This document shows positions 22,931 through 36,550 of a stretch of 64,000 nucleotides of DNA, piece after piece. The stretch spans positions 12,028,001 through 12,092,000 of the forward strand of contig NC_091047.1 in NCBI RefSeq assembly GCF_963966145.1, written 5' to 3'. Origin of the DNA: Tenebrio molitor (taxonomy: Eukaryota; Arthropoda; Insecta; Coleoptera; Tenebrionidae). The notes under the pieces were generated by a model. That model was not told where the DNA came from, searched no databases, and was given only the letters and a program-made list of their open reading frames with translations. The position numbers and the translations under genes were made by a program. Every line of letters begins with the position of its first letter. Position 1 is the first letter of the stretch.

Positions 22931-25380
22931 AACACCACACAATTTTCATGTTATGCAATTTAGTTCAAATTTTCAAGTTTATCTGTAATTTAGGTAATAT
23001 AAATAGTTTATACAAGTGTCCTCGAAATGCATGTCAAAAAACAATCGATAGTTGGTGACGATGAGTAGAAGTTAAATACAAAAAAAAAGTTAGTATCTAA
23101 GTCTTTTTGTTTTTGAGATATAGAGCATTGAAAAAAATTTCCAATTCACTACTGAGCTGAAGTAATTGAGAAAAAGAAAAAAAGATACTGGAAGAAGAAC
23201 CCCCCCTTCTCTGTTCTTGAACTTTTCCTACCTCTTGATTCTCTTCTACTTTTCTAATAATCTCAGTTGACAACAAAAACACGCGTTACATTTTTATACT
23301 TTTCAAATTTAATGTTTTTAATTCTCCAGGGTACTGCTTAGTTGAAACTTTATTAACCGTACAAAACCGCAAACTTGCTGAAGCGCAAACTTCAATCGTT
23401 CAATTTCAGACTTCATTCTTACGTTTTTACCTATAGGTATTTAAGATAATAATCTATAATTTAATATAAAATACAGTCTTTGGTTTTGTCTCTTTTGTCA
23501 TTCACATCTCTATAATAAATACAATAAAATATGTATTTACATAAAAGAAATATTTTAAGAAACCGGACCTGACCAAAATCTATCAAATTCTATAATTTAA
23601 TCAGTGATTAAAAATTTGTATTTTGTAGTGTAAAGAGTGCCCTTCTAATTAATATACATAACGTAGTGATGATCTTACTGTTCAGTTGATACGTCTTGTT
23701 GATTAGTTTTTTACAGGAGCAAGGATGCGTTGGCATATCCATTGCGCAAACCCAGTGAAGCAAATGTGATGGGTATCGCTTTCTGCTCTTAAAACTTGAT
23801 GACATCTGAACATGATCGTTGAAGTAAAATTCGCTGTTGATGCTTCCCGCTAATTGAAATAAAAATGGAATAATTATCTGCACGGGATGTAGAGGGGCGT
23901 CGAATTATACCCAGTCATGCATCAAAAGGCTTTCTGTACGAATTTGAAGAAGAAATGAGTCATGGCCATACTCAGCTTATATTGGACTCCTGATTAGGTG
24001 CATTCATCCGCGAAGTATGAGTTGCCACAATGGGCTACGTTTCAAAAAGAGTATTAGTTGAGGTGGAGGTAATAATTCACAGCTGTTGTCTGCGCGGCTG
24101 GCCTCGGATATTCGAAGGTGTAAGCACGAATTCGCGTTGCATGAATGTCGTCGTAAAATTAATCTTTACAGATTTGGTGGGCTCGCGGCGAAGAAATGAG
24201 AAGCCCCCGTAATGGGGGACGGCACGTCGTATGCGGTATTGGCGAGTAAATATTTACGAAAGTTTGAAAATAACCGCCGTAAAAAATTACCTTCGTTATT
24301 TTTTCAATAAACAAGAACACATCAAACAAACACCACATTTACTGTGTTTGCATAACGTGTCGGTGAAATTCGTGACCAAAAACCTTAATGCTATTTATTC
24401 AAAGGGACCGTTGAAAGTTTTATTTAGACGGCGGCTAGCCGGTCGTTTTTCCAACCTAATTACGCACATTCAAATGGAAACCCCATATCACTCCGAGGGA
24501 CACCCCGAATCGGAGATTCAACTTTTTAAATGTATTTTTAATTTAATAAGGTGGCGAGGAACCAGATGGTTTTGAAAGGCAGCCTTTCTTTGATATCGAC
24601 CCTCGCTCGAGCCATCCTTGTTGATTAAAAGGATGGTATAATGTAGAGGAAGATGGACGATCACAATGGAGAATAACTGGCGTCATATCGTATTGAAATC
24701 CACCAGTTCGAATGAATATGTATTGTAGTTATTGTGTTTTTTTCCAATTTTTTCTTACAATGGCTTCGCGATGGCTCGGCGCAGATTGTGTGCGGTTGAT
24801 GGAAAGGGTAGGAGGAATCTTTTGACCCGATGCTAACCTGGCAAACTTACTGCCGCCAGTATTTACACGAAGACCTGGAACGAGGGCAGCCCACTCACCC
24901 CATCGAGACCCCTCCTAAAAGCGTAAATCATAAACGTTATTATGGAATACAGCCTTCAATAAAAATTGCGTGAAATGTCGGCAAAAATGTAGATTCCATG
25001 TTTTGACTCACTTTTATTAACCCATAAATGATAAATTAAGGCTCTAATTTACTATTTCATACAAATGGACTGGGTTTCAGTCTGGTTATTAGCTTGTTGT
25101 TTAAAATCCATCGGCAAAACCATTTTGGCTACATATTCGCTTAACCACACAACCCAGCCCTTTATTGAAACTAATTAAAATACTAATTATAGAAGTGATG
25201 TGTTGCTAGCCTATTTTACGCTACTTTATTTCATTTCTTCCAAAGGGGATAGACTAGGTGTTTTATGAGCCTGTATACAAAGAGACACATCGTGAAAGGT
25301 TCAGATAATGTCACAATTATTTCCGAAAAATTATCATATTGGCAACGTCGACCTTTTTAATCCTAATTAATAAAAACAAG
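22931..25380. other. Non-repetitive DNA, no gene recognised
   Basis: ORFs at 23608-23883 (minus), 24030-24212 and 24231-24575 (plus, 114 codons) were inspected. None shows a domain, and the last ends in low-complexity Arg/Trp sequence. 24000-24900 is more GC-balanced than its flanks. Confidence 0.3.
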
Positions 25381-25553
25381 TATCGGGTGTTCATTTAAAT
25401 TTATCCTCAAAGTTGGCGTTGAAGAGTCGATTGTGAGCGCACCACTGCAGAGTAAAAACACAAACAAAGCGAAACGCCGATAAGTGAGGTTAGATTTAAA
25501 CAGCTGACCGTGATCCGTAATCTGTGGTATGTACGTCCACAATGCCAACTTTG
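25381..25553. repeat. Family B MITE, copy 1 (right arm damaged)
   Basis: The left arm TATCGGGTGTTCATTTAAAT and AGTTGGCGTTGAAGAGTCGA matches the copies at 33554, 33917 and 52520. The interior contains GATCCGTAATCTG. The right arm survives only as CCACAATGCCAACTTTG and lacks its outer 20 bases. Confidence 0.8.
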
Positions 25554-28500
25554 CAGAACATTATTATTATCATCTTTAGTTATTATCTAATTTATTTAAA
25601 ATTACATTGCTTATTAGCCCCTCATTTTTAGGCAACCAATTAATCTTTTCTCAGATAGTATACGTGCACTACCGCACTACGTATGAAAGGTAGCAAATTT
25701 TCACAACACAAAGAAACATTTGTAATAACCTTGTACAAATGTGTAACAGACAACAATTTTAAAAACTTACAAACCGCCCTTTGCAAATTTACAACTTCTG
25801 CTGTCGGCGAGGACCTCTTTTGTCGAGATTTATTACGAGGCGTAGTAAGACAGCTATTAGCAGTAAATTAGTGTACTTCAAAGACTATAAAATATACATT
25901 CGCGTACTAACAAATACAAAAAAATGTGAATGTATGGGTCTTGATGAGGTGCATAATAAATCTAGGGCTTCGGTAACAAAGTTTCGTATCTATCAGCAGA
26001 GTCTGGCTTTAAATTTATTAAATCGTGTATATGTGAGGGTTCGTGGTGCATGGTAGATATAATTTTACGTGGATATAATAACAGAGCACAACCCCTCTGG
26101 AGATTGCCGTCCATATTAATCAGCTATCTGGCAGAACAGACTCTTTATAGGGCTATTGAACTGCCTACTTGTCAATTCAAAATCGTGCCATGTTTTAGAT
26201 GAATAAAAAAGCAAAGGTTTGTCGATCAAAAATGGTCGATAAATCGTCGGTAATGGTATGGGACGGACTCCAATACAACTTCGACGATCCGTTACGATTC
26301 TAATGATAGTCGGAAACCTTATTTATGAAACTGCAGATCGGAACCGTTGCTCTAATTACCGATCACGAATTGTCCTTTCACATTTTCCCATGGGCTCACC
26401 CACCGATTTTAATGGCTGAATGGCTAATTTCATCACTAAAACTCGGATTATGTGCAGGATAAAATGAATAAAATATGCATATCTCTATAAGGCTTTAAAC
26501 TGACTCTAAAGGCCCGAATCGATAATATTCATTTGTTCACCGGAAGGGACACCAGATGAAAATAGTGGTACCAACCGTTTCATTGTAATCTTACCTTAAA
26601 AATATTTTACCGTAAGGGTCATTTTTGTCTCATTCATAATTCTTGTCAAATCAGAAACTTCGAACGAATATTCAGTCCCTCATCTGCAAGGAGCGTTCTT
26701 AGTAAATTCCGATTTAAGAGAAATACAAGTACACAATGCCGCTCAATGCATTTGGTGGATATTATAGTTTTATTAGTCGGGCCTTCAAAGTCAGATTAAA
26801 GTCCTATATGCGTGGAAACTAACTGAACTGACTAACTAGAATATTTCATTTAATAAATCCGTTTATTTAATGGAGTTAAACAAATATTTACATTCATTAA
26901 TATTTATACATTGCAATAATAATTGTTAGATTTATTTATATCAATTTCATTTTTTGAAAAATCGTTCTGTTGTACAGTTTATTTTTCATCTCATTAATAT
27001 TCTACTTTTGCTGAATCGCGCATAGACACTTTCTTCGACTTTAGCTTTTTAATTCTAGTATTACTGAGTGATTTAGTCTGGAGGGAACTTGCCCGTGTTT
27101 TACATTTTTTTGAGGCCTTTATGAACATATTTCGTATTCTTCAACATCCTCAGTTGCATATTCATTCTGAAGATGCAAATAACGCCATAGGTGTTTAACC
27201 TTTAACACTGGAAAATATTTCTAAATAGTTTTAACAGTAGAACGTGGTTAGTTTCTGTCTGCCATTTGTTGAAACACTGATCCATTTATTAACCTATTTT
27301 AAAGCGTCGTGTAAATAACACTAAACAAAAAATGGGTTAATCGAGTCTTGGGACAAGAACTTGTCCTAGTTCACTCGCCCCAGTTATTTATTGACACTGT
27401 CATATGTGAAATTTGATGTCATTAAAATATTTTTTTTTTGGGTTCAAACTACGACCGCCACTATATCCTTTTGCCATTTACCACACTACGTTAAAATTGG
27501 GAATACAAAGTAATCACGTGGGATTACATTTAATGGAAAAAGCGGGTCTTTAATGTTAACTCGTTAATTCCAATTATTTTAGTGCTTCACGTAAATAAGT
27601 TAAAACATGTTTTTCGGCCTCCGCCTAGAAAATACTGAATTTCCATTCGTCTAAACTCTAAAGCGTCTTGAAAATGGCCTTGGCAAGAAAATCGCAACGG
27701 GAATTTTGAATGAAAGATTTTAGATTGGCGGCACTGAGTGTCAATGTCATGTGGAATTTTTGTACAATATTGATGTTGGACAAATCCTTTATCGCAAGCT
27801 GTACATTTTGTACAGCAGAAGTCGAATCAGTAGAAGCCGAGGGGGTTATCAGACTTACGGGCGGGCGGCCACCAGATCGACAACCCTCATGGACAACTGG
27901 CGACGAGTTAGAAATAACAGAGAGGATGACGACGGTTTTGAATATTATAGTTATAAAATGTAACACAAATTAGGAGTGTCTTATTTGCATTTTTACAAGA
28001 ATTATCGATTGTTAATAAGTCTTGAAAGCATCTTTTTTTGTACATTTTAATTCATGAGAGGCTCACTTTAATTTTCAAAATGAGAGCATCTTGCAATCAT
28101 ATTTAATGATTCCGGTGCATACTTCGCAGACGTGATTAATCACACTACAGTGCAACAGAGTACAAGAGCGATTCAGTCGTCTAATCTATCCGTGGAATAT
28201 TCAGAGGAGTAACGGTTCGAATGAGCTGGGGAGTAATTCAGAAATGAGCCCTCGTCTCCGCCTGAAACGACATTAAATCAAAATAGCGTGCATCTGACAT
28301 GTAGATATCCGATATAAATTTCAATCGTGTGTGTAGCAGGAGAGTCGTATCTTGTCAAATGTGTTGCCCCCGGCAAGGGGAGCGCGCATTCTGTGTACTC
28401 AGTGCCATCCACATGCGACGCGGTACTCCGGTACTCCGGGAGGCTGCGCCAGCCATTCTCCCATATCTCTGCCGGAATATCCGCTCCGTTGCGTCACGTT

Positions 28501-29183
28501 CGCTGTTTGTGGAAGGATTAATATATCAAATCGCATATCCCGGAATTAGTTCGGGATATAATATGCTAACATGCCCTCGCCCGGCACACAACACGTTCTA
28601 CAATAATTGCTCTTACTGCTCGTCTTTCTTTTTCCCCGGTCTTAACGCTTCGCTCCCGGCGGAAAGATGAAAGATATTTTTTGTAGATTCAATTTCATCC
28701 AGTCAAGTGGAAAGTGCAAGCTTCGTCGATTTTCCACGCTAAAACAGCAGACGGGTGGCTTCTTTTGCTCCTTCGAGATAACCAGCCGGACGATGGGACT
28801 CTTAAAAGTTTTCCCTTCGCCGTCAAGTACACTCGTGGTTTTAAACTTGTATGGTTGAAAAATGTCGGGCTGACGTGTAATGAAAAGGAGTAAGCAAATA
28901 AAAACTTAAACATTTCGTTCTGCAGTGACGTCGTTTTCATGTGTCAGACTTGCGAAAGTTGTGTCACGAACGTTGCTGCATCAACTAATAACAAAATTTA
29001 TCTGTTAGCTCTGCATTAACATTTATCTGTTTAACTGGTGCCACAACATAATGGAAACCAGAATTAATAATAACGATAACATATCGAATTAACCATAAAT
29101 CAAATTAATGCAGTAACTATTGTCGTGCAAGCCTAGTTGCATACAGAGTGTCCCAAAATTTTCTCAACAAGTAATCAGTAAAC
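25554..29183. other. Non-repetitive DNA, no gene recognised
   Basis: Overlapping ORFs of 60-115 codons occur at 25683-26056, 27658-27973 (both strands) and 28327-28940. I checked each for domain motifs and found none. 28130-28960 is a more balanced block. No repeats shared with other parts of the window were seen. Confidence 0.3.
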
Positions 29184-29465
29184 ACCGTTCACGGTGTTTT
29201 TCCATAATAGGAGGCTACGATTAATTTTTTTAACGTTGGACACACTGATTTCCGTCACTAGAGTGCCTGACATGCGGATGAACATAACATGTTGCTGAAT
29301 TTCCCGCAATGTCTGAGTATTCTTCTATTGCAAACTAGTAAAACTGACAACAATGCATTAGACATTGACGCTATTTATAACCTCAAACTTAGAAAAACAT
29401 AACCTAATTCAACAAACAGCTTTCCAATCAAATTAAATGCAAATTTCCAAGGCCTCCCATTTCTT
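29184..29465. repeat. Family C short element, reverse orientation, right TIR truncated
   Basis: The complement of 29184-29465 follows 55050-55352 base by base, with scattered differences. It includes the phrases CATTGTTGTCAGTTTTACTA and AACATGTTATGTTCATCCGC. The left terminus CCGTTCACGGTGTTTTTCCA is an altered family C TIR. On the other side the homology ends in AAGGCCTCCCAT, so the last 20 or so bases are gone. Confidence 0.78.
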
Positions 29466-31277
29466 TCAGAAAAACGTCAATATCAATGTTTTCAATTTCT
29501 CTTGGTCTGGCGCACAATTCAGACTTTAACTTCTTGCTTAATCACAGATATCCTCTCAAGCAACATCTGTTCTAATCTGAAATTTATTTGATCGCAGGAC
29601 ATATTTCAGTTGCCTGTGTTAGAAGACAAACAAATGTGATAATGTTCTCAGGGGTGCAACTCGAAACATTTTTAAATTTTAATCAATGTGTACGTACCTA
29701 CCCCCTCTAAGCGATATTTGCTGCAATGCATGTACTCGTAATACAAGAGTATAATACATGCAGAGCTGAGGTAATTGCGTATGCAGAGTCCTTCTCTAAT
29801 AAATCACCGATACATAGGTTTCGAACTAGACAAGGCAAGTCCCATATTGCCAAGCCCGGAGCCACCATTTATATCTAATTTATGAGAATCGGCCGATACG
29901 GTCGCTAAATTGTCTCATGGCTTTCATTTGGCCACGGTTTTATGTGATCTATGTCGAGTATTTCGGTTATAAAGACTATGGTTCAGTTATATTGCTTTGC
30001 AGAGCGAACAGATAAATTATAGATATAGGGCTGGACTATTTTATTTACGATCCTGCTGTTGGACCGACGTCTTAAAAATCTGACGCGAAACTTGAAGAAT
30101 TTTTTATCGTCTTCTTATTAAGGGCTACATATTTTCGGGGGCAAGAATCGATAACGGTCGTTAAGGGCTGAGCGGTTAATAAAAGTCGTTCCAGGGCAAT
30201 TCCTTAGTTGAATAGAATACCCTTAAAACAAGTAATTCTTATTTCCTCCACCAATTGATCGTAATCCCGGACGTGTCGTACGGTCTCCCTCTGCAAACAG
30301 ACCATCAAGAGTACACGTTTGATTCACACATTCATGGCGAGGGCTTTTGTAAACCGTTCGCAGTGCAGTCAACATTCATAGCCGGAAATGGTTCTATATT
30401 CCGGCCATGTTTAGGTCTATTCAAGTGAATGGTAATACGTGATTAGTTTTGCAATAATAAATGCCGTCCAAATTTACCGACCCCGTAATCCTTCATATTC
30501 CCACGTGAGGGATGTGACAGGCACAGTGGTGCAAAATCCATAAAAGCAAATGAAAACGATCGCGATTTCGATCAATATTTAGTTGCAACTTTAATTGTTT
30601 CAGAAGATTCTGAGGATCGTAAAGTTGTTTTTCAGTTATGGCGAAAAGCGAACTAGTGTAAGTAAGAATAAATGTTCAAACTATTTAATGTTAATATTTC
30701 CAATTCCAAAGTGCATGTAGGTACGTATTCTACCCTCATATTTTTATAATTATTATAGACTTTAATTTAGCAACATTTTTTGAAGTGCCGCACATGTTCG
30801 ATACTACACTACATAATAGAGACTTTTAAAAGCTTCTTTTAAAAGTGTACTCGCAAACTTTCTTGGCAATGAGAAAGATTCCGGTTATCAAAATATTGCA
30901 GACACAATTTTAGATGTGTTAAGAAAATTTGGTTGGCAATATGAATTTAAAAACGTATTTTTTTAAATTTACAAGGATATGCTGGAATGTCAATATGGCT
31001 GACACATATAAAAGAAAAAATCGTATTGTCGTGTATTGATAAAATCGTCCATCTTATGACAATTTTGAGTAACTTTAGTATCTTTTTTGTTGTGATTTAA
31101 GCTTTCATCATGAGAGTGCTTAGTCATCTATTCCCTACTTTAAACAAGGGTTTTTTTACATTTTTTTAAAAGAAGTGCTGTCAAATAACTATACGATAAA
31201 AATAAAATTCCTTTCAGTTGCTCTATAAATTTTAACAATATTATAATAAATAAGATTTAATTTATTTTAACTGGCTG
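29466..31277. other. No gene recognised
   Basis: No ORF of 60 codons or more with any signature, and no shared repeat. Composition is mixed, and 29860-30560 is somewhat more balanced. Confidence 0.35.
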
Positions 31278-32240
31278 AAATTCGATAGTAAGAGGATATT
31301 ACAGTGACAATATAAACTAAAAGAATCTATCAAAAGAGCCACGGATAAGGCACATATCAGAGAGATAGTGAGGAAAGCAAATAAGGTAGAGGGATGTGTT
31401 TGGGGAATGGGAGAGAGAAAGTGGGGAGGTGATTTCAAGAGAAAAATGATGATGTTTGATGTACGGGGTAGAGATCTGGGGATGGAAGAAACACGAAGAA
31501 GTAGAGAAAGTGCCACTAGGAGTGGATAAAGAAACGCCAGGTTACATAGTGAGGGAAGAGTGTAAGAGGAATGAAAGAGAGAAAGACAACGACAAAGTTT
31601 GAAGACGAAATGGATGGAAGGGAAGAGCGCAGGATACTAACCGAACGCTGGGGAGAAAACAACAACAACAAAAAAAAAACACGGAGAAGAAGGAGAGAGA
31701 GAAACGGGTATGGCAGTGAAAAAGTGGAAAGATTACGAGCAAAAGGAAGATGCATGAATGTAGAGCTAAATGAAAGGGACAAAGATACAGACAAGCAAGA
31801 AAGAAGGGAAAGAATCGAAGAATCCAGAGACAACAGGAAGTCTGAGAGGTGTATGACAGAGGAAATCCGGAGTACCTGGGGCGAGAAAGTGCAAAAGAAA
31901 GAAAAATGATGGCTAGATTTAGATGTGGGAACGAGGAAAGAGAAAACAGGTATTGGTGGGAGGAGAGGAAAGAAGGTGCAGAATGTGCTATGAGGAGAGA
32001 GAGAATTGACCACATGCGGAATGGATATAGAGAAATGAGAGAGAAGGAGAGAAAAGAATGGGGAGAAATACTGAATGAAGACGGAAGATATAAGATTGAT
32101 GAAAGAGATATGGAAGAGGAGGGAAAGGATAGAAAAAAAGGGGTGGGGGGGATAAGGAAAAAACGTTAATATTTGAAATTGTATTTTTATGTTTGTAATC
32201 AGGAAACCGAAAGCCCGGAGGGTAATATAAAAGAACCTAT
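31278..32240 (+). mobile_element. 5'-truncated LINE, ORF2 C-terminus and 3' UTR
   Basis: In the plus direction the conceptual ORF2 reads NKVEGCVWGMGERKWGGDF, RDLGMEETRR, a long Lys/Glu/Arg-rich stretch, and then ARFRCGNEERENRYW ... AECAMRRERIDHMRNGYREM. The last part has a Cys/His arrangement near the C-terminus that is common after the reverse transcriptase of insect LINEs. Stops and frameshifts split it, so two overlapping open stretches at 31571-31909 and 31849-32169 are fragments of one gene. The 3' UTR contains GAAAGCCCGGAGGGTAA at about 32210, the complement of which closes the LINE copies at 61325 and 63005. Minus-strand ORFs here are antisense to a purine-rich gene. Confidence 0.75.
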
Positions 32241-32752
32241 CCCCTTATTTTCATCCTTTTTTAACGGTAACGAGATTTGTAAAATTTATTGTTTCAAATT
32301 GCGCGATTATAATTATAAAATAATGGGTACTAATCGTTGAAAAGACCTCGCTAATATAAGGCAGTGGCGTCTGTTTATGGATTTAAATGTTCCTCATCAA
32401 ATATAAACTCGTGATATGATTAATCGTCGATGATATGACTTGTAAAACCGGAGCAACACGTTCAACACGTCCTACGAACTCATAGAATCTACAACTAAAT
32501 GTCACTCGTAAATATCATCGATGATGATCATACCAGCTGATAATAATAGCCGAAAGATCAAAATAAAGTACTGATAATTTTTTCACTGCCTTCTTTTCGT
32601 GTTTTCAGTATTTTTGTTATTCTTAAGCCAAAAAAATAGTAGTAAAACCAAATTATATAAATCTTGTTATAGTTATATCATTTCATGCAAATATAGAGTC
32701 CTAATGTTTTGATTGCGAAAGATGTCTTAAAATAAATAAATAATAAGAAGAG

Positions 32753-33019
32753 TTGCTGCTGCATGACGATTTAAACAATTCTGAATTTGAAAGTGGGCGA
32801 ATTAGTAAAGGGGGCACGTTTATCTATTCAGGAAATAGTCAGAAGGTTAAACATAACATTTCCACGGTTGTGAGAAAACGGAGAAGATCTGATGAACATG
32901 TACGCCAGGCAGATTCCGGTCGTCCTAGAACTATCCAAGGATTAAAGAAAGAATGTATCAAAGATGAAATGATGGCAATTCAAACCGAAGCTCCCAAGAA
33001 TGTTTGTTCTAAGTTCTAA
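32753..33019 (+). pseudogene. Tc1/mariner transposase N-terminal scrap
   Basis: An 88-codon ORF contains STVVRKRRRSDEH and ADSGRPRTIQ, the second helix and the GRPR hook that follow the first helix-turn-helix in Tc1/mariner transposases. A one-base shift upstream gives ARLSIQEIVRRLN, the first helix-turn-helix, so the piece is frameshifted. Nothing catalytic follows before the MITE at 33066. Distinct in sequence from the other two transposase pseudogenes. Confidence 0.5.
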
Positions 33020-33065
33020 AAGTGATTAGTGTACTGCTAAGAAGAATGCAATTAGTTTGAACACG

Positions 33066-33302
33066 TACCGTGCCTTCAAATAAATTCGGAATTAGAGAAG
33101 GCTGTGATTTATGTACCTACATATTTTGTCTATTAACGGTTGGTAGACTTTTTAGCACTGACAGTTGTCAATAGTTTTATGTCGTCACGATCAGAATAAA
33201 CGTCCACTGTGCTGTCAAATGTCACTTCTGTGCTGTCTTTAAAAATGGCGTTTGCCAACTTCATAGCCTATTCTAATTCCGAATTTATTTGAGGCACGGT
33301 AT
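33066..33302. repeat. Small MITE with about 37-bp TIRs (family E)
   Basis: The left end 33068-33104 (CCGTGCCTTCAAATAAATTC ...) pairs with the right end 33264-33301 (... GAATTTATTTGAGGCACGG), with one or two mismatches. TA lies on both sides. The interior of 160 bp is non-coding. Only one copy is seen in the window. Confidence 0.78.
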
Positions 33303-33553
33303 TTGGTTGTTTTTGTTGAAAGGAGATATGTTAGTTTAAAAAATTTGGATTTTGGAAGTTGGTTTTGTTCAAAAGTATTTTGTTGATTTTGAAATATCAA
33401 AACTGAGGCCTGTGAGTATCATTTTCTCTTAAGTAATTTAATTTTTGTGACAAACTCGTTAATTTCGTTGTAAAGTTGGAATTTCACTACTGCCACCCTG
33501 CTTTTACTTTATAAAATCGATATATCGGATCAGGCATTATTACCCCGTAGGTC

Positions 33554-33722
33554 ATATCGTGCGTTCATTTAAATTTATCCTCAAAGTTGGCGTTGAAGAG
33601 TCGATTGTGAACGCACACTCGTGTAAAAACGTAAGATTTAAACGGCTGATCCGTGATCCGTAATCCGTAGTGCATTCACAATCGACTGTTCAACGCCAAC
33701 TTTTTTTAAATGAACGCACGAT
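33554..33722. repeat. Family B MITE, copy 2
   Basis: Both arms are present: ATATCGTGCGTTCATTTAAA with AGTTGGCGTTGAAGAGTCGA on the left, and CAATCGACTGTTCAACGCCA with AAATGAACGCACGAT on the right (seven bases shorter than the left arm). The interior holds the short direct repeat GATCCGTGATCCGTAATCCG. Confidence 0.88.
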
Positions 33723-33916
33723 GGGCATGAATCAGATTTTAATAGTCTATCTAAATTTGCGAAAAAATGGAGGCAGAAAAATAAGAATTCACGAAAAATA
33801 TTTCTTTTAAAAAAAATAAAATCAATCTGTTGCAGTTTTTCTCGAAAATCTCAACGAAAAAGAAAATATTTCAATTATTCCTAGCTTTGGCCGCTCACAT
33901 CCAAATAATGAAACAA

Positions 33917-34096
33917 ATATCGGGTGTTCATTTAAATTTCCGGTCAAAGTTGGCGTTGAAAAGTCGATTGTGAACGCATCAGCTCTTTAAATCTTACCTT
34001 ATTTTTTGCGTTGTTTGTGATTTTACACGAACCGTGCATTCACAATCGACTCTTCAGCGCCAACTTTGACCGGAAATTTAAATGAACACCCAATAT
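33917..34096. repeat. Family B MITE, copy 3
   Basis: Arms of about 62 bp, ATATCGGGTGTTCATTTAAA to GATTGTGAACGCA, and the matching complement at 34034-34096. The arms share a copy-specific change (CCGGTCAAAG in both), meaning that the two arms of one element resemble each other more than they resemble other copies. The interior differs from copies 2 and 4 and lacks the GATCCGT repeat. Confidence 0.88.
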
Positions 34097-36403
34097 CAAG
34101 CGCAGGTATCAATAAATTCAGTCTGCCATGAGAACAACACAAGAAATTCATGCGTAATTATCTTGATTAGATTTTTAAATATACTTACTAAATTTGTCCT
34201 TCAAACGTATGAATTCTTAAAGCCACAAATAAATAATAAACCAGTTTTTATTAAAAGGTAAGTGTTAAGAAAAATAATCCTCTTTAATGATATACATATT
34301 TCGATCTTTTAAAAATTTCTTTTTTTTTCAATTTTTAGGACTTTTCTGTTGGGTAATTGCTTTGAGAAACCCCTAATAAGTACGCTAGATTTTAATAAGT
34401 AATTAGAACAACTCTCATGAAAATTTCCAGCTGTAGAACAAAATCTGTGCGTTGATTTTCCTCAGTATTTTTAGAATTTTGTGTCACCGAGAAGCGGTTC
34501 TTTGTTGATCTCCGAATTAAAAGAAAAATTGGTCGTATTAGACGATGCATTATTTAAACAAGCAGTCGTAACAGTCGTGTGCTTCATAAAATAATAAAAT
34601 CTATACAAAGAGGTTCCCACAATTTATTCCGGGCGGATCGATTCCAGCCTTGCAACCACACTTACCTAGGTATATGTAGCAAATAATTAATGGCACATTC
34701 TATAATCACTCTCATTAACGACTGATGAATAAATGATCCAGTAAGTTGTAGTTGTAAAGTTTATTTTTAGTCGGCGGTATTATGAAGTAATATTCTTCTG
34801 ACGTGGCCTTTCCATTGTACGGTTCACTCTCGTACAATATAAGGCAATGAAGGTACCAGTATAAGTGAGTCCTGAAATGTTACATCCCGGATCTCGGCAA
34901 TAAAACATCACGGCTCCCTTTTGATGGTTGAATTAATTCAAATGATGTTTGTTAAAGTGATTTAGCTCTAATCTCTGCATACGCTATCAAGCAGATTACG
35001 TTCTATCAGGCGATGCGGAATCGCCTTGATCTTTTCTTGAATAATATTGATTTACAGAAGCGCAACCTCACCGAGAGGGTTCTTTATTAGCGAAACACAT
35101 CTGGATTACTCGCCCCGTCTCACATTTAAACCGGCTGTTATTTTAACACAAATTTATTCAAACGAGCTGAAGTAATTCTTATACAAAACTGTGCTGCTGC
35201 CGCCGTTAATGTAACGATTTAGCGTCTACTGCATCCAGGATTATGCAATGACAAGTTGCCAGATACCCACCCACACCAGATGCCAGAAGCATGCATTGTA
35301 ATCTCCTGCAGCACTATCGGATAGGTGGAACGTGGTGTCGCCTCATCAGATCCGCCAGGTTTATCTTGTCCTTAGGATAATTAATCATGCGGTCCCCATA
35401 ACGATGATCTATTGTGCCCTGTTATTGTGCAAATTCATCTTGGCTGAATTTTTCCTGAGTTCTTCGACGAAATGCAAATTTAATGGAGAGCAAAACTAGG
35501 TTACAAAACTTATACGGCTGGCCTATAATTTGGCTAATAAGAGTTTGTCTCTCTTTAATAGATTATGAAACTGTTAAAGCGTGCCTTCGGTAATTACGAA
35601 CTTTTCGTTTTGCATTTTAAAATTGAGAACGAGCGGATTATCAAAAGTTTACCTTCAATCATTTATGTTCTTCAAATTATTCAACTTCAATCAATTTCTA
35701 CAAAAAGGTTAATCTCCGAGGAAGTTTCCTCTTATATGGCACGGTTGTAAAACGTTATTTTTTATAAGGCAATTATTTTTTTATATCCTTTTAGGTAACC
35801 ATTAAATTTTTCTCATAGATCCTGAATATACTCCGTGCCACATAATATTACACTGAAACCTATTATTACATTGATTACCTCAGATAAGATTGAAATAAGC
35901 TTTGACATTGAAAATACATTCTGTCATGCAACGTGCATTTGCGGCTTTTGAATTTTAAAATCTATAAATGCTCGAAGAGAATAACAAGTCTATTCTTGTT
36001 CATTTTAATCTAATTAAGCAATTATACATAATAATAGTGTGTGATCGACGTGCATGTACAAAAAGGCTGTCTGGGGTTACTAAAAAACCCAACCCTTTCA
36101 AATTATTAAAACTGATAAGAAACAAGGAATTCATGTGAAAACACTTTTCACATCATTCTTAAAAAAATTGTGTAATTACTTTGTTATTTTTGTTGAATTC
36201 TAACGATCATACAGTGACAACTGACATTACCTATCATGATTGTTGCGACAATTACTTTTACTCACCTTTAACTCAGTGGCGTACCAGAAACTTCGATGAA
36301 ATTTTCAGTTGATTTGATCTTGAAAATGAAAGGACTCTTATATAATTTATGAGTTCTGACCAATCATGTACATGTATTTAAAAAGAATGTATGATGTTTC
36401 TTT
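34097..36403. other. Non-repetitive DNA, no gene recognised
   Basis: 35565-35750 is a 61-codon ORF without a domain. 34800-35500 is a more balanced block with no coding signature. No shared repeats were noticed. Confidence 0.35.
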
Positions 36404-36550
36404 AGTAATGAGCCCGATGAATTGAAAATGCAACCCACAATACATTTGGAAGGTAAAGCTGTATATTTACCGCGTATATATCCAGCTTTACGTTCCAAAT
36501 GTATTGTGGGTTGCATTTTCAATTCTGTCGCGTCCATTATTATTACTCTT
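36404..36550. repeat. Family A palindrome, copy 3
   Basis: The left arm AGTAATGAGCCCGATGAATT through CATTTGGAAGGTAAAGCTG pairs with CAGCTTTACGTTCCAAATG through AATTCTGTCGCGTCCATTAT, with a loop of about 25 bp. It shares the AAAGCTG centre with copy 1 but has lost the outer CAGGGTGATTCACG end. Confidence 0.85.

Noticed and set aside
24231..24575. 114-codon plus-strand ORF as a possible exon
   Set aside because: No domain, and no convincing splice sites or neighbouring exons. Length is within chance for this less AT-rich block.
28329..28670. 113-codon ORF with three overlapping frames open
   Set aside because: Several frames open together indicates composition rather than selection; no motif was recognised.
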